Origin: Citrus sinensis
Lineage: Eukaryota > Streptophyta > Magnoliopsida > Sapindales > Rutaceae
Reading direction: 5' to 3'
Assembly: GCF_022201045.2 (NCBI RefSeq)
Contig: NC_068557.1
Coordinates: 4,278,001 to 4,342,000 of the forward strand
DNA length: 64,000 nt
This document shows, piece after piece, positions 38,340-51,200 of the stretch. The position numbers and the translations under genes were made by a program. The notes beneath the pieces were generated by a model. That model had not been told where the DNA came from. It worked only from the letters and a program-made list of their open reading frames with translations, and searched no databases. The first letter of the stretch is position 1, and the number at the start of each line of letters is the position of its first letter.

Positions 38340-40337
38340 CTATTCTTCCAAATCTTTTGATGAGTTAATATATTTCCTTGCAGCATCCAAACTCAGTTCT
38401 TCATGTACCTGGACATAATTGGTAAACAAATTTTATTGCATTAGCAAACATAAAATAGAAAATTGAACAGGATGAACATTGTGTCATTGAGGGAAAGTAA
38501 ACATACAAGTTTCTTGTGAATTTGTTGAAAAGACTGGCAAAATCTTTCCGCCTCTTCAGCTCCCACCTATGCAACACGAGGACCAATTGTCAAATTTGCC
38601 CACGTAAAACTTGAAATATAATGGATAGTAAAACTTTCATGAACATGTAATTGTTAGTTTTATGTGTATGAAATCATCTGATTAAAGCATTTGGTACCCA
38701 AAGTCCATTTGTCCAATTGTTCATGCCACCTAAATAATATAATAACATTCCATTACTTAAATTGGAGCCACAAGAAAAGATTATGTCATCACCACAGACT
38801 CCACATAAGAAGTTAAATTGCGCGCCTTTCTAAAATTAGAGGATCCCCACAACAAGAAAAAATTGTCCACTATCAACATGAATTATTCATCTCCACTGGA
38901 CATGCTCCCAGATCCAATGAATGGAAAAAATGCGTACAAACATGCTATCTTAGCATATAAAAAAGCAAAAAGGAAAATAAACTAAAATGCTTAAAATCTG
39001 CTAATATGCGCAGAAAATGCATACCTTTTTGCCAGCCACAAGCTTAAGCTTCTCCCAAAATGCATCTGTTGAAAACAAAATACATATGAACACAATCAAA
39101 TTGCTCAGTCACCAAATTATAAACATAAAACTAAGGCATCTTAGTACATGCAATTTTTTTTTTCTCGTCATCTCCATCTTAGTTTTATGATGCGACCAAA
39201 TGATGCAGAACTGGATGCAATATTTATTTAGAAGCTCCTTAATTAAAGAATATATTTTGTTGTTAGGTAGCCATTGGTATATGATTAATAAGAAAATAAT
39301 AAGGTTTATTTCGTTTTCAGGCAGAGATTGATTTATAATTAATAAGAAAATAATTAACTTTCTCCTTGTCTCCCCATAAACTTTTAATCCTTTCCCATCA
39401 ATTATCCCTAATTTCTGCTTGTTTCCTCTCACTCCTCTCTTTCCATCCTGCATCTTAAGAAATTCAGAAGAAAAAAAAAAGCGAATTCTGCTAAAGCATG
39501 CCCCAAAACCAAAAGAGATACTGAAAAGTTCACTGAAAGTGTCCAAATCAGATTGACAGAATAATTTGACCACTGCACTGAAAGATTTCGACAATTTTAA
39601 AACCCAGATCAATCTTTCTCACCGACAGCAACCAAATAGACAGAATATCTCTAACTCATTACTGATGCTAGCTAAAACATATGAAAATCTATCTATCATA
39701 AGAACAAAGTAGCTTTGCAGTAACATATACCATGAAAATCAGTTCCTTGATTCACCATCTGCTTTTTATCCCCTTCATCTAACGCATCTTGCCTTTGGTT
39801 TACCTACAGAGCAAATGTCAGAATTATTGAGCCACCACAGAATCCATTAAAACTAATAATAAAAAATATCGAGGGAGTATGGCTGTATGGGGCAGTGTTG
39901 TAATATTGTTGTACCGGCTCATCCTTTGTTGAGTTTGAAGTTGATTGTCCGGAAGAATCTAGGTCAAGCTGGATACAAATGCCAATGCAAGAAGCAACAG
40001 TGTTAAACATCTTAGTTAAGACCTTGAAAAAATATTTAAAAATATATTAACAAAATTGAATCGTATCATCTCTAATTCAATATAAGATTAACCTAAATGA
40101 AAAATCTATCCTAAGCTTAAAGTGAAGTAATCAGTGATTAATCTAACGAAAAATCAATCTTGAATTAATGCTGCCGACAATTGTATAAACGAGTTAAATT
40201 AAATTAAATTTATAAAGACGAACAAGTATCGAGAATCATGATAGAAATAACAGAGAAAGAGATAGAGTTACTTGATAATCGCGAGATCGTGCAACTGGAA
40301 AAAGATCAAGAAGCCGTCGAAAATCCGCTTCATCCAT
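38340..40337 (-). CDS. Small conserved-looking protein of unknown function, 6 exons
   Basis: Coding-order exons 40337-40272, 39968-39915, 39803-39731, 39065-39025, 38566-38507 and 38408-38340 join in phase to 120 residues, starting MDEADFRRLLDLFPVARSRD and ending SSKDLEE. The middle (about 23-63) is polar and probably disordered. The C-terminal half, DAFWEKLKLVAGKKVGAEEA then FCQSFQQIHKKLVHEELSLD, is predicted helical and could be a small interaction domain. I do not recognise a named domain. No signal peptide or membrane segment. The consistent splice phases, six standard GT-AG-type junctions and a clean stop argue that it is real. Intron 3 (39066-39730) contains a 167-codon open frame on the same strand that is not in the model. 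Confidence 0.75.
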
Positions 40338-42228
40338 CTTGCTCTTGTTCTTGCTTCAGAAAATTTTTCTTTTCTTTTTTCTTTAAATATTTTGAAAGAA
40401 TTCTCCGCTGCTGTACTTGACTTGCTTTGACTTCGTTTCCACCATTTTCCTTTCTTTTTCTGAAAGGAAACCAAGGCCGTAACTATTTAGATCGACCCAT
40501 GGGCCTAATACCTTGATCCACTTCATTGTTTCCGTTAAAACCTTGTACTAGCATTAGCGGGAAGATTTGTTTTCGTGGGTTTCGATTTTGTTTTCCTCTT
40601 TAGCGTTTTCAAAGTTGAAACAAAAAATGTTTTGATATATAAATTTTTTGTTTTTTTTAATGTTTTTGATATTTATATCACTAAAAATCCATCCATTATT
40701 AGCACTTTTGAGTCATAACAACGTATTAAATTTTTTTCGTAGGAAAAATGATAAAACCACAAACTTGTTTTGTCTAAATAGATGTAACATTTAGGGGTGT
40801 TTGTGAATTAGATTTTGCGGATTAAACATTAATTCATATCCGATTCATAGTTTTACATGCTAAATTTTTAATCTAATCCAATTTAATCCAAATATAATCT
40901 ATACGTCTATGGATCAGATACGAATTTGGCTTAATTTATATCCAATCTACCATTTACAGATTGATTTGCGAGCTAAAATTTCATCTTATTCATGGACTAA
41001 CTAAATAAAAAATTAATATAAAAATAATTTTCCTACTGATCAAAATTCAAGATTAAATAAGATTTCAATAAATTAATTGCTTAAATAAAACTAGAATATA
41101 CATTTAAAATTTCAAAATATAATACACCAAAAAGAAAAAATCTCATTTGTTTAGATCAACACATGGAAATTAACTGCTTAGGAAGTTATATTTTTATTTT
41201 ATATTATTATCAGATAAGATATAATATGATATTAATATAACTATATTCTAACTTATTTATTTATTTATTAATAAGTACTAATGCCATATTTACAAGTTTA
41301 ATTTTTTTATTAAATAAATATTTTTTTTATGAATTCACGGATTTTTATATATTTACAGAAGTAAATTCATATATAATCCACCGACTATGGATTTTCAAAT
41401 TTTCAATTCAATCCAATCCACCAATTCACGAATCAAACTTTTACAAATCAGATGGATTAAATAAATTGGATTAGATTATGAACACCCCTAGTAACATTAC
41501 TATTTTAGTTGGATAATACCACATATATAGCCTACAACTACATAAATTAATGCATTTATTACACATTAATTTATACATGCATTAGTTAGACAAAGTTTGT
41601 CACTACTCTTTAGTGACGTCGTTTGCAACTCCCCTATTCAAAATTTGAAATACCCACTTGAAGTCTCTCCCCCTCTCCCTTTTTTCCTCTTCTCATGCAT
41701 CACTTAACACATTAATTTACAAGGAAAACATAATTAGAACAGACAAATCGATAAACCCGGCAACACAATTCAGAATTAATTCGGAGTGAGTTTAGAGGAT
41801 GATGAAAATAAATTACATTGTAAGTGGACAGTGAAGGAAATTTTTTCATGTTGGAAGAAAGTAACAAGAAAGAAATTGTCTAATTTAGTCATATTATATG
41901 GATAAAAAATTGGATAAAACACTCGCAAGCAGCCAAAGAGTAATTCAAATTTCCTTGTTTTAAAGTTCAAGTAGAAAGAGAAAGTTATAAATTGCTGAAT
42001 AAAAGAAAAGGGTACCTCAACCTAGAACCCTAACTAAAGGAAGGATTGAAACCTCCATCAAAATGCAACAAAAATCCTAACATGTAATGTACATTAAAGT
42101 TGCATTTGTTTTCTATAACACCCTTTTCTTTATCCTAGGAAATAATTTTCCTGACCATGATATTCTACATCAAGAAGTTTAAGATTTACATGCAAGTGTA
42201 ATAGATAGTTTCATAATGAGATGGCAAA
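40338..42228. other. Intergenic region upstream of the small gene, downstream of ECM29
   Basis: AT-rich, interrupted by a hAT element at 40792-41490. A GGCCCA-type core sits at about 40,499-40,505, some 165 bp upstream of the small gene's start. The final part before 42,229 should be the ECM29 3' untranslated region. Confidence 0.5.
40792..41490. mobile_element. 699-bp non-autonomous hAT element
   Basis: Ends TAGGGGTGTT and AACACCCCTA are inverted copies, flanked by a perfect 8-bp duplication GTAACATT at 40784-40791 and 41491-41498. AT-rich interior with repeated AATCCA/TGGATT words and no coding capacity. Its ends are related to, but not the same as, those of the element at 33550. Confidence 0.92.
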
Positions 42229-45200
42229 TCAGGTTGCTTGTACATTCTTTACTTCCAGGTTTTCAAGGATATCAATGCATTTTTTAAGCAATGATTTCGC
42301 CTCCATATTTTTTTCCATCTCACACTGATGAACCAGCTCACCCTTGATCCCGATGTTTGAGGAATAAACAGATGAAATTTGCCTGAACAGCTTGCAAATT
42401 TCCAGAAGACACTCCGAAGCAGAAATGTGAACCTGGATAAGGACAGAATGTCATCAGAATAAGAGGAAATAAGAGGGCAGCTGAAACAAATAGAATGTAA
42501 TTAACATTTCTCTTAAAGAGTACAGGACAAAAAGTTGCTTCAGAAGCAATTGGGAAAAGAGAGAACAGATAAGCTGGACCCCTTTTTCAGTTCTTACTTT
42601 TAATTTCAAGGGCACTTGCGTAGAATTAACATGAAACATAAAAGTGTATAGCAAACATTCTAATTTTTCGAAACTTAAATAATCCAGGTTTAAAACCTTT
42701 CTATTTTCATTACATAAACTAGTTTTACCTGATGTCTAAATGATCATCGGCAGGAGAAAATATAAGTAGACTGATTAGCTAATTAAAAGAAACAGACATA
42801 TAAATGTCATACCTGGGCAATCTTTACAGTGCTTATACATTCTACAACCTTAGGTGACACAGTGTGGAACAGCTGACACAAAAATGAATTATGAGTCAGA
42901 CTGAACGTGCATTTCAATAATATATTAAATGAATGCTACAGGCTTTGATTACCTCCTGAATTAGAGAACTTATGCCAGCATGTGGAGAGGTTCCAGCAGA
43001 GTCGTCCAACGTTTTCTGAAGCCTTGAGCAAAGTTCTTTAATTGATGAAAATGCAGACATTTTGACTGCTCATGAAAGTGGAATTGATAAAAGGTCCTAA
43101 AGTTGCAGAAAAACCATAAGAAGGAGAAGGGATGAAGAAGATACCTGTCCATGGAAATCCAGGTGACAAGGAAATCATGAACAGCTGCACCAAATTCTTT
43201 TCTTGTTCAATAATATCATTTACATGTGCCACATGAATGCAAGATGACACGCAGTCCAGAACTTTGTCAAGTGGAGCAGAAACACTTTCATCTGCTGATT
43301 CTGTGTAAAAGCATCAGGCATGAGACAACTAGTAAGGCATTGATGTCACGTTTAAATGTTACAGAATAATTTAATGCAAGGCAAATAGGGTAGCAGGGCA
43401 ACTATATCATACATGCATTTTTCAATAGTATTGAATGGCCAATAACAAGAAGAGCTGACAAGGAATAACTGCTTGCTTTAAATTTTTATTACTCCATATA
43501 GAATAAATAAAAGGAGAAGAGGAGGGATAAACACAAGTACTCCTGTAATTACAAGGATGAGAAAAAGGAATAGGGAGATAAAAGTAACTACAATAAATAA
43601 AAAGTGTAGCAAGTGGTGCGCACATCCTACTCCATAGAAAACTCAATGCAACTAGATCTCAAAATAAGGGTTAAGGTGCCATTAGAAAGAATTTTATTGA
43701 AAGCTTAAAGAGGTATATATTAAATTAAACCACAGAAAAACAGAATAAATATGTTCATTTCTTATAATAGGGAAAAGCTTATCAAGTATAAATATGTTCA
43801 TTTCTTATAATAGGGAAAAGCTCATCAAGTATTCTCTGTTTATCTCCACCTATGCTCTCTCCCTCACACACAGCTCATTGACACATCAACTAAAATTGAT
43901 GCCGTGTTAAAAAATGAAAATTCAAACGTCTTAGTTGAAAAATAGGTCATATAACAACCTTCCTTAGAAGCATCACTTGGCAAAGGTACTTGCCCAGATT
44001 TGTTCAGAGCTGTCGAACCACACATCTCGAATAACAATGGAAAAATGATGTTGAAGAACTTTGGATCTCTAAAGGCTTTTATAACCTGAAAACATGAAAA
44101 AGAAAAGGAAGCACCTTAAATAACAAACAAGAAAAATCAAATATAGGTTTGATCAGCAGTCCATCCAAGACTGAATTCTGACAAACCAAAATAAGGCAAA
44201 GCTGTTGTAGTGGCTGAAGAATTAGAAAATAGTTTCGATGTTCATAAGCACATGTTAGGTTTGTAAGAACAGGAGAAAGCAACATCTTCTGTTGACTTTC
44301 TCCCATGTTAAACATAGTCTGAGGTACAACTGAAGATCGTATTCCAAGGAGTAAAAAGCACAAGTGCGAACACAGCTTTATACGGAGTAAAGATAGAAAG
44401 AATTATCATTTGATATTTACCTGTTCAAGACAGGAGAAAGCTGCTTCACGATATTTCTTGATCTTTTTTCGGCAAGCAGAGGATACCATATCCACAATGG
44501 CAAAGGGAGTGGTAGGATCCTCAGCAGAAATATCCTTATGGCAAGAAGTAGAAATAGAACCTATTGCATATAAAAGGGCATCCTTTCCCTGTTACATTTC
44601 AAAAATATTAGAAGAGGCATTTAATGGTAAAACAAAAACAACTATAATCCTATCATATTAATTGATGATCAAGAACAAATGACATTTAACATATGCCAAT
44701 AATCATGCTTTCAACATATGGCATAACATTTTATTACGGTCGTCAACATATGTCAATAATCATGCTTTCAACATATGACATAACATTTTATTACGGTCGT
44801 GTGGTTATGTTGAAAGTATTAGTGCACTGATGCCATTGCAGCATGAAAGGATGCATCTTATGAACTTTGAGGCCAAGCACTTTTCTTATCAAACCTCATC
44901 AAGAGATCAACCTACCTCCCACAAACGGCCTGGAACTTCCTTCATAATCGACTCCAGAAGGACATGATGATAATTTGACAGGGATTCACCTAAAATTTCC
45001 CCAAGCTTGCAAATTGCCTTAGCTGACTGACAGTGCAAACAAAAATACACCAAACAAACATCATACGAAATGGGTGGACAGCAAAAGGACCAAATAACTC
45101 AAAAATAGGAAAATTAGAAAGAAGGTTCGATGGAAAAGTAAATATTATCCTCACCTTTCGTTTACTACTCCAAGATGACGAGGCAATGCCCTCACAAATC

Positions 45201-48200
45201 AAAGAAACAATTTCTCCCAAATACAATTGAAGGGTGACCCGGTCACCACTGGTATTTTCTTCCCACAATTCCTCAAAAAGATCAGAAACATACTTATCAT
45301 CTTCAAATCTGCGAAGGGTTTGACATGATTTTTAGTTCAATCGGAAATTATATAAGAATATATAAATACATGGAGAAGTTTCATAACACTAAAGGAATTT
45401 TTCTTATCAGCCAAGATATAAAGTGCTTGTGACTTATTTGATGAAAACCAATCTGGGTGTCATTCACTGAAAATTTGGAGTTCTTTCAATATATAAGCTG
45501 CAAGTTGTTATGCAGATGATTTCAAATTTGTGAAGTCTAGGCTAGTCATAGTGAATTACTCTTTACTCGCCCCTTTTTGAGAATTTGATTCAGCACCATT
45601 ATCTTTGGGCAGTTTTAGTCCATTTTCTGTGCATAGCTCAAAAGCCCAAAAACACTATGGAAAAAAATTGTTTAATCTTTGCTCAGGTTTTGCTAGAACA
45701 TAGAGAGTCCCGCTGGGGTCTAAATTAAAAGCGTCCCTTGGGAGTCTAATAATCACCATAAACCTCTCCTAAGATCATCAATCGCTTCCCCTAAACCTTT
45801 CAGGGAGGTCTCAGCATACTCTTCAGACCAGGTACGTACACTTGTAATAAAGCCACTCATAGGAGGTAATGAAATTCAACCAAAAAATAGTATAAGTGAA
45901 ACAAAAAGGGTTGAAGAACCAATTGTTGCCTTAACTAAATATCAACAGGGAATGGATATTTAATTCCATATATCTAGTAAAGAATGAAAGAGCTATATTA
46001 AGCATGGATGAAGGGAACCATGACAAGCAATGAACTATATTTTTCCACCAAATCAAAATATTTGGTTGTCTATGTATTTTCACATGTTTAGATTATTGGT
46101 TTGTTTAAACATTCATTATACTGAACACAAAAATCCAAGAAACAGAGTATATATCAGGCCAAGATAAGAGGGACCAATTTCATGACAAATTGTAAGGTGC
46201 ATAAGGGTTAGACGAAGGAGAATATCATAAATTAACTAAAGACAATCTAATACAGACCTTGAAATAAATATAACTGGAACAATCACTGCATGATATCCAC
46301 TCAAAACATCTGAGGCCACAGATGAATAGCTCTTCAGTAGAATTGCACATGAAATTTGAGAATTCTTGTCATCAATATGCAAAGCAGCAGTTTCTTCAAT
46401 CAACTTTTGAGCTTGAGAGGGAGCTGCATACTTCAGAACTGAAGCACAAGCACTTGCAAAAGCACGTTTGGCAGCAGCACTTTTCTCCTCTTTCACAACA
46501 GGAAACAACAGCCTCAATAGCATGCTTGTATACGGCTTTATATCCATACCAATCTTTTGGACCAATAAACTGATAAAGCTGGCAACACCAACCCTACAAC
46601 CAGAAGTATCAACCATAATGGCAGCTCAATAGTAGTTGACTATATTTAAATTCTTTACAGAACAGACACTAGAATCCTTCAGAACTTATTATGCTTGATC
46701 CTTGAAGACAAAGCAGAAACCTCCTCTAATATTATTTCAGTTCTTTTTTTTTTTGAGAACAATGTTGCTACACTACTTTGTTATTGCACGCCATGTACAG
46801 AAAATTGCATCATACTCGGGGGTCAGGAATTGGATTGTGATAAGAGTGATAGATGAAAGGTGAGAGCATGTGGCAAACCAAAAAGATTGATGTTTCGTTT
46901 GTATTTAAGACTTCTCAGCAAACAGAACACTCTATTATTCATTCCAACTGGAAGTGGTCAAGGATATACATAAATTTCATGACAGAGGAACCCAGTACTA
47001 GGAAAAGATTACAGCAGTTCAATGTAGAGGTGGATGTCATTGTCCCATTGAAGGGTCTTAAGATCACATAGCCTGGGTATCAGGAAACATGAATCAGGGT
47101 AGAGGACTTTCCTCTAGACAAAACAAAAGCATTCCTCGGTTTTTTTAAATTTTGGGGTCATAGCTTTTATGCATCTATTTCAACAGGAAAACCATTTAAA
47201 CCAAAAATCTCAGATTGTTGCAAATTAATGAAAGAATGGACTGATATAATCCCCTACCACATCAAGCATAAATCAATTTTTTTGACAAACAGAAAGCAAT
47301 GAAACAGAAAACTGAACTAGTGCATGTTTGTGTGTGTTTACGTGTGAGAGAGACACAAAGAGAGGCAAAGATAGAAAGTGTATTTTATCTTATAAGAAAC
47401 ATCTCATAAAATTTTTAAATTTCCAGGTAAGACCAAGTAGAAAGTAATTTAAGTTGGCCAAATATCTAAGGAAATTTCCATGTGGGAAATTGTCATCGTA
47501 TGCCCCTTGCTGAATCCAATCATAATTATGAGATGACACAACCCAGTGCCCAACCAAACTTGCACTTTCAGTGAAGCTCAATCTAGTCAACAGATCAGTC
47601 TAATTTATAATACAAAAGAACAGGTTAAAAATGGTTGCATGGATCTTCTTTTGAGAAATTCATTTGCTTAATCCCTTTAGCATCGAAGCAGAGAAAATAA
47701 TGCAGAGAAGATAATTAAGTTAAACATTCCAGTAGCCTTTAATTGCCAAATGATGATGAAATTCACTGTACTTTCCCACCTTGTGTTGAGGCCAACGCCA
47801 GAACGAACCAAACGAGCAAGATGAGGAACTAACTGATCTAATGACTCAGTATCCACAACATTAATGCAGAGGTCAAGTGTATCCCACATGGGAGATCCTT
47901 TTGCAATCGAAATTCTCAAATTCTCAAGCTTCTCTGTTTGTATTCCAGCATTTGCTGCATGCAACTAGAGGAGAGAAAGTAAACACGCAGATTACTGGCA
48001 GATTACTGAATATGTATGAACTCATCTTTAAGGTGCTAAGGAGGCACAAAATTTCTGATAAACCTAAATAATATTCTCAGAAAAAGGGAACAAAAGTCTA
48101 TATCAAACCTCAATGTAATTGAGCCCTTGATCTTCAAGGCTTGACAAACTTTCCAGCATGCAAGAAACTAAATCAGATAAGTGCGGGCGAATTGCAATCC

Positions 48201-51200
48201 CTGCACCCTGCACAGAAATAAAATATAGTGATGCAGGCAATTAAAAGCAATAAAAAGCAATCATCCTATTTAAACCTACAATAAGAGAATAACATAACGT
48301 TTCCTCCAATCACAAGAATCTAAATGAATTAACTGATGTATTACAAATATTCCACATGAGAGGTAGACAGACCTTTCACTGTGTCTTGTAATGTACAAAT
48401 ACTTGGCTGGTTTAAAAATAAATATGAAACAGGAGATATAAATGTATTTCGGTCAGGATCAAGAAACCTCATTTTCAACACATTTTTACATAAGATTTAA
48501 AGCATTGAATATTATGGTGTAGAAATTTTGCATTACTTCACGTGTGAGATTTCACATCAACCATAGAAATTGCACGTACAATGGTTTAAAAGCTGTGCAA
48601 TAATTTGTGTAGAAGATACGATGCAATCCTGCCCTATGTATATTACATACACGTAATATTCTGACAATAGAAAAGGCTAAGCTGCATCTTGCCTAATTGA
48701 TGAAGTCAACCGAAGGTTCTGTTGGTAAATAAATTAAGAATATATTTTTTCAAATATAAATTAAGAAATTAAACAATAAAAAAAAATTTCAAATACAGAG
48801 AAATAACAATACAGAGTATAGTTTACCTTTACAAGCTTCATTACAACTCCAATTGAAGCCTTAGAAATAATGTCAACTTTACTTAATATGCCTTCTGCAA
48901 GCAGGAAAGGCAGCACAATATCCATTGATTGCCTTGCATCTGATATTTCAGTAAGTGTGACATCACAGAGCCGTATAGTTAATGAAGTTACAGAACGGCA
49001 TAACTTATCACCAGCAATTCGAACAGTCTCCTTTATATCATCCATGGCACGGAATGCTGCTGTCCAAATTCTTCTTAAATGCTTTCCGACCTATATTACA
49101 AGAATGCAACTAGTAAAAACCACAAAACCGAAAAGACGGTTCATGTTGACAGCTTTTGCAAGAAAACCAACTTAAACTAGGCATTGGGTGACTATCGGCA
49201 AGGGAATTAATTAATTCCAACCTATTACAGAAAGCTCATAATGCTAAAACAGTTAGGATTAGCAAAACCATAAGGTGCAACATGGCTTTGGCAAACTCAA
49301 TCGATGCCCAAATAAAGAAAAATTAGGATATCTAGTCTGCCTATCAACAGTTGAACCTTACACAATTACCCAGATTAAACACAGCCTACCGATTACCATC
49401 TGCCTAGGCTATACAATTTCATAAACCAGATTGATAATAACAATATGCTGTGACAAATTATATTACCAGTATGAAAAAAATAAATGAATGAAATTAAGTA
49501 TAATCAATTATTGTTTGTTAGGAGTTATTTTTATGTTCAATTTTTCATGCAGCAGAAGATCTGATCCATGCATTGGTTTGAAAAATGTCTAACCATCCTG
49601 AGAAACACTTTTGAGAGGACTCGATGGCAGCATTTTACAAAACATTCTTACAAAATTTACTTTGCAACGAAAACAAAAGAAAGTTAAAAAAAAAAAAAAT
49701 TCTCCAAACCTGATCAAATTTTCGTCCTTGGATGATATCAGCAAGGGATAAACAGGAAGCCTCACGCGAACGCCAAAGCCTAGATCCACTTTGTATTAAC
49801 AAATCATCAAAAATAAGGTCCAAGTGCTCATCTATTGTCCTCTTAGGGTCTGCCACTAGTGATTTCCATATGTGTGCCATTGCATCCTACAAGCATCACA
49901 AGAGCAGAGCACAATGAGCATATCACAGTAACAGGACCATGCAAACTAAGGTCCTGTTTGGGATTGAGGTGTAGTTTTTAAGCTACAACTGCTGTGGAAA
50001 AAAAAAACTGTAATTATGAAACAAAAGTTAATAATTTGCAGTAAATATAAATTTTAAATAATAATTTTGACAAAATTATTAAGGATATAATATATTTTTC
50101 ATTATACAAGTGAAAAACCATATCAACATAGCTTCCAAGCTACAACAGCTAGTATTTACCAAACACTTTAGTGCAACTTCAATCCCAAACGCACCCTAAG
50201 TAATAAAGGAAATATTCATAAATTTTTCATAGCGTAAGAAGAGGCATGAAATATGTTTACAAGAAATTTGGTACATACGCTAAAAGCAGCAAGAAAAACT
50301 TCCTCCAGCTAATAGTTGGGAGCCAAATGATTTTCTCTTACCTGCACATTTTTATCCGGATCATATTGAAACCGAACAAGCTTTGGAATCAACAAACGAA
50401 GGTGTGGCTTAAGAGCATCCCCTGCTTGCTTGGCTATCTTAGAAAACCCAAAAGCAGCACCTCTCTTGGAATTTAGAGAAACTTGATAATTGGCCAGGTC
50501 CATAAATTTATAGATAAGGTCAGGTTGCCCCATCTCATTTGCCAGATTGCAGAGCTCCTTATAAGTGCTAAGTTTCCCTCCACCGAGACCTTCACCAATA
50601 GCACCCTCTTGGAACACTTCCGAGTCTTCAGCCAGCTATCATCAAATTCAACAATAATAAAAAAAATGAAATGAATTCGTGTGTGTGTGTGTAAAGAGAG
50701 CAAGATATGAAACATCAAAATTTGCTTTCACCTTGACAGTTCTTTTTCTCTTCCCTGAACCAGTCAAAGTAGTTACAAGTGCATCTACCAAGTTTTGCTT
50801 CATTGATGCATCACCTAGTTCGTAAACGACACTCATTCCCTGAGATGCCAGCTCCTGTGTAAGCTCATTCTGCTCACCAAGTAAATGCGAAAAAGCCTCC
50901 TGCAGTCATTTAACAATTTGTTGAATTATATAACAAGACCATGATAAGAGTGTTATTTCGGAATAAGAGAAAATAGCAATATTCAACAGTTAATAAGTAT
51001 CTTAACTCTAATGGCCTCTCAGTGACTGCAAAAAAATAATTGAATAATTTGCTGCGGAAAAAGGTACACCCAGTTAAGAGTACAGCAAAATTCATTTTTT
51101 ATTCCTCTAGGAAAACTTTTAGATAATAGTAACCAAAGATACAAACTTTTAGATATTAAATGTTTTTATTATTATTGATACAAAAAATGATTTCCCAAAT

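Noticed and set aside
39109..39612. 167-codon open frame inside intron 3 of the small unknown gene
   Set aside because: No domain and very hydrophobic repeats (IIFLLII) from a duplicated AT-rich stretch. The spliced model explains the locus better.
46322..46573. Plus-strand open frames opposite ECM29 exons, here and near 48,870, 50,483 and 55,357
   Set aside because: Each lies over a well-supported minus-strand exon and reads as a complementary shadow.
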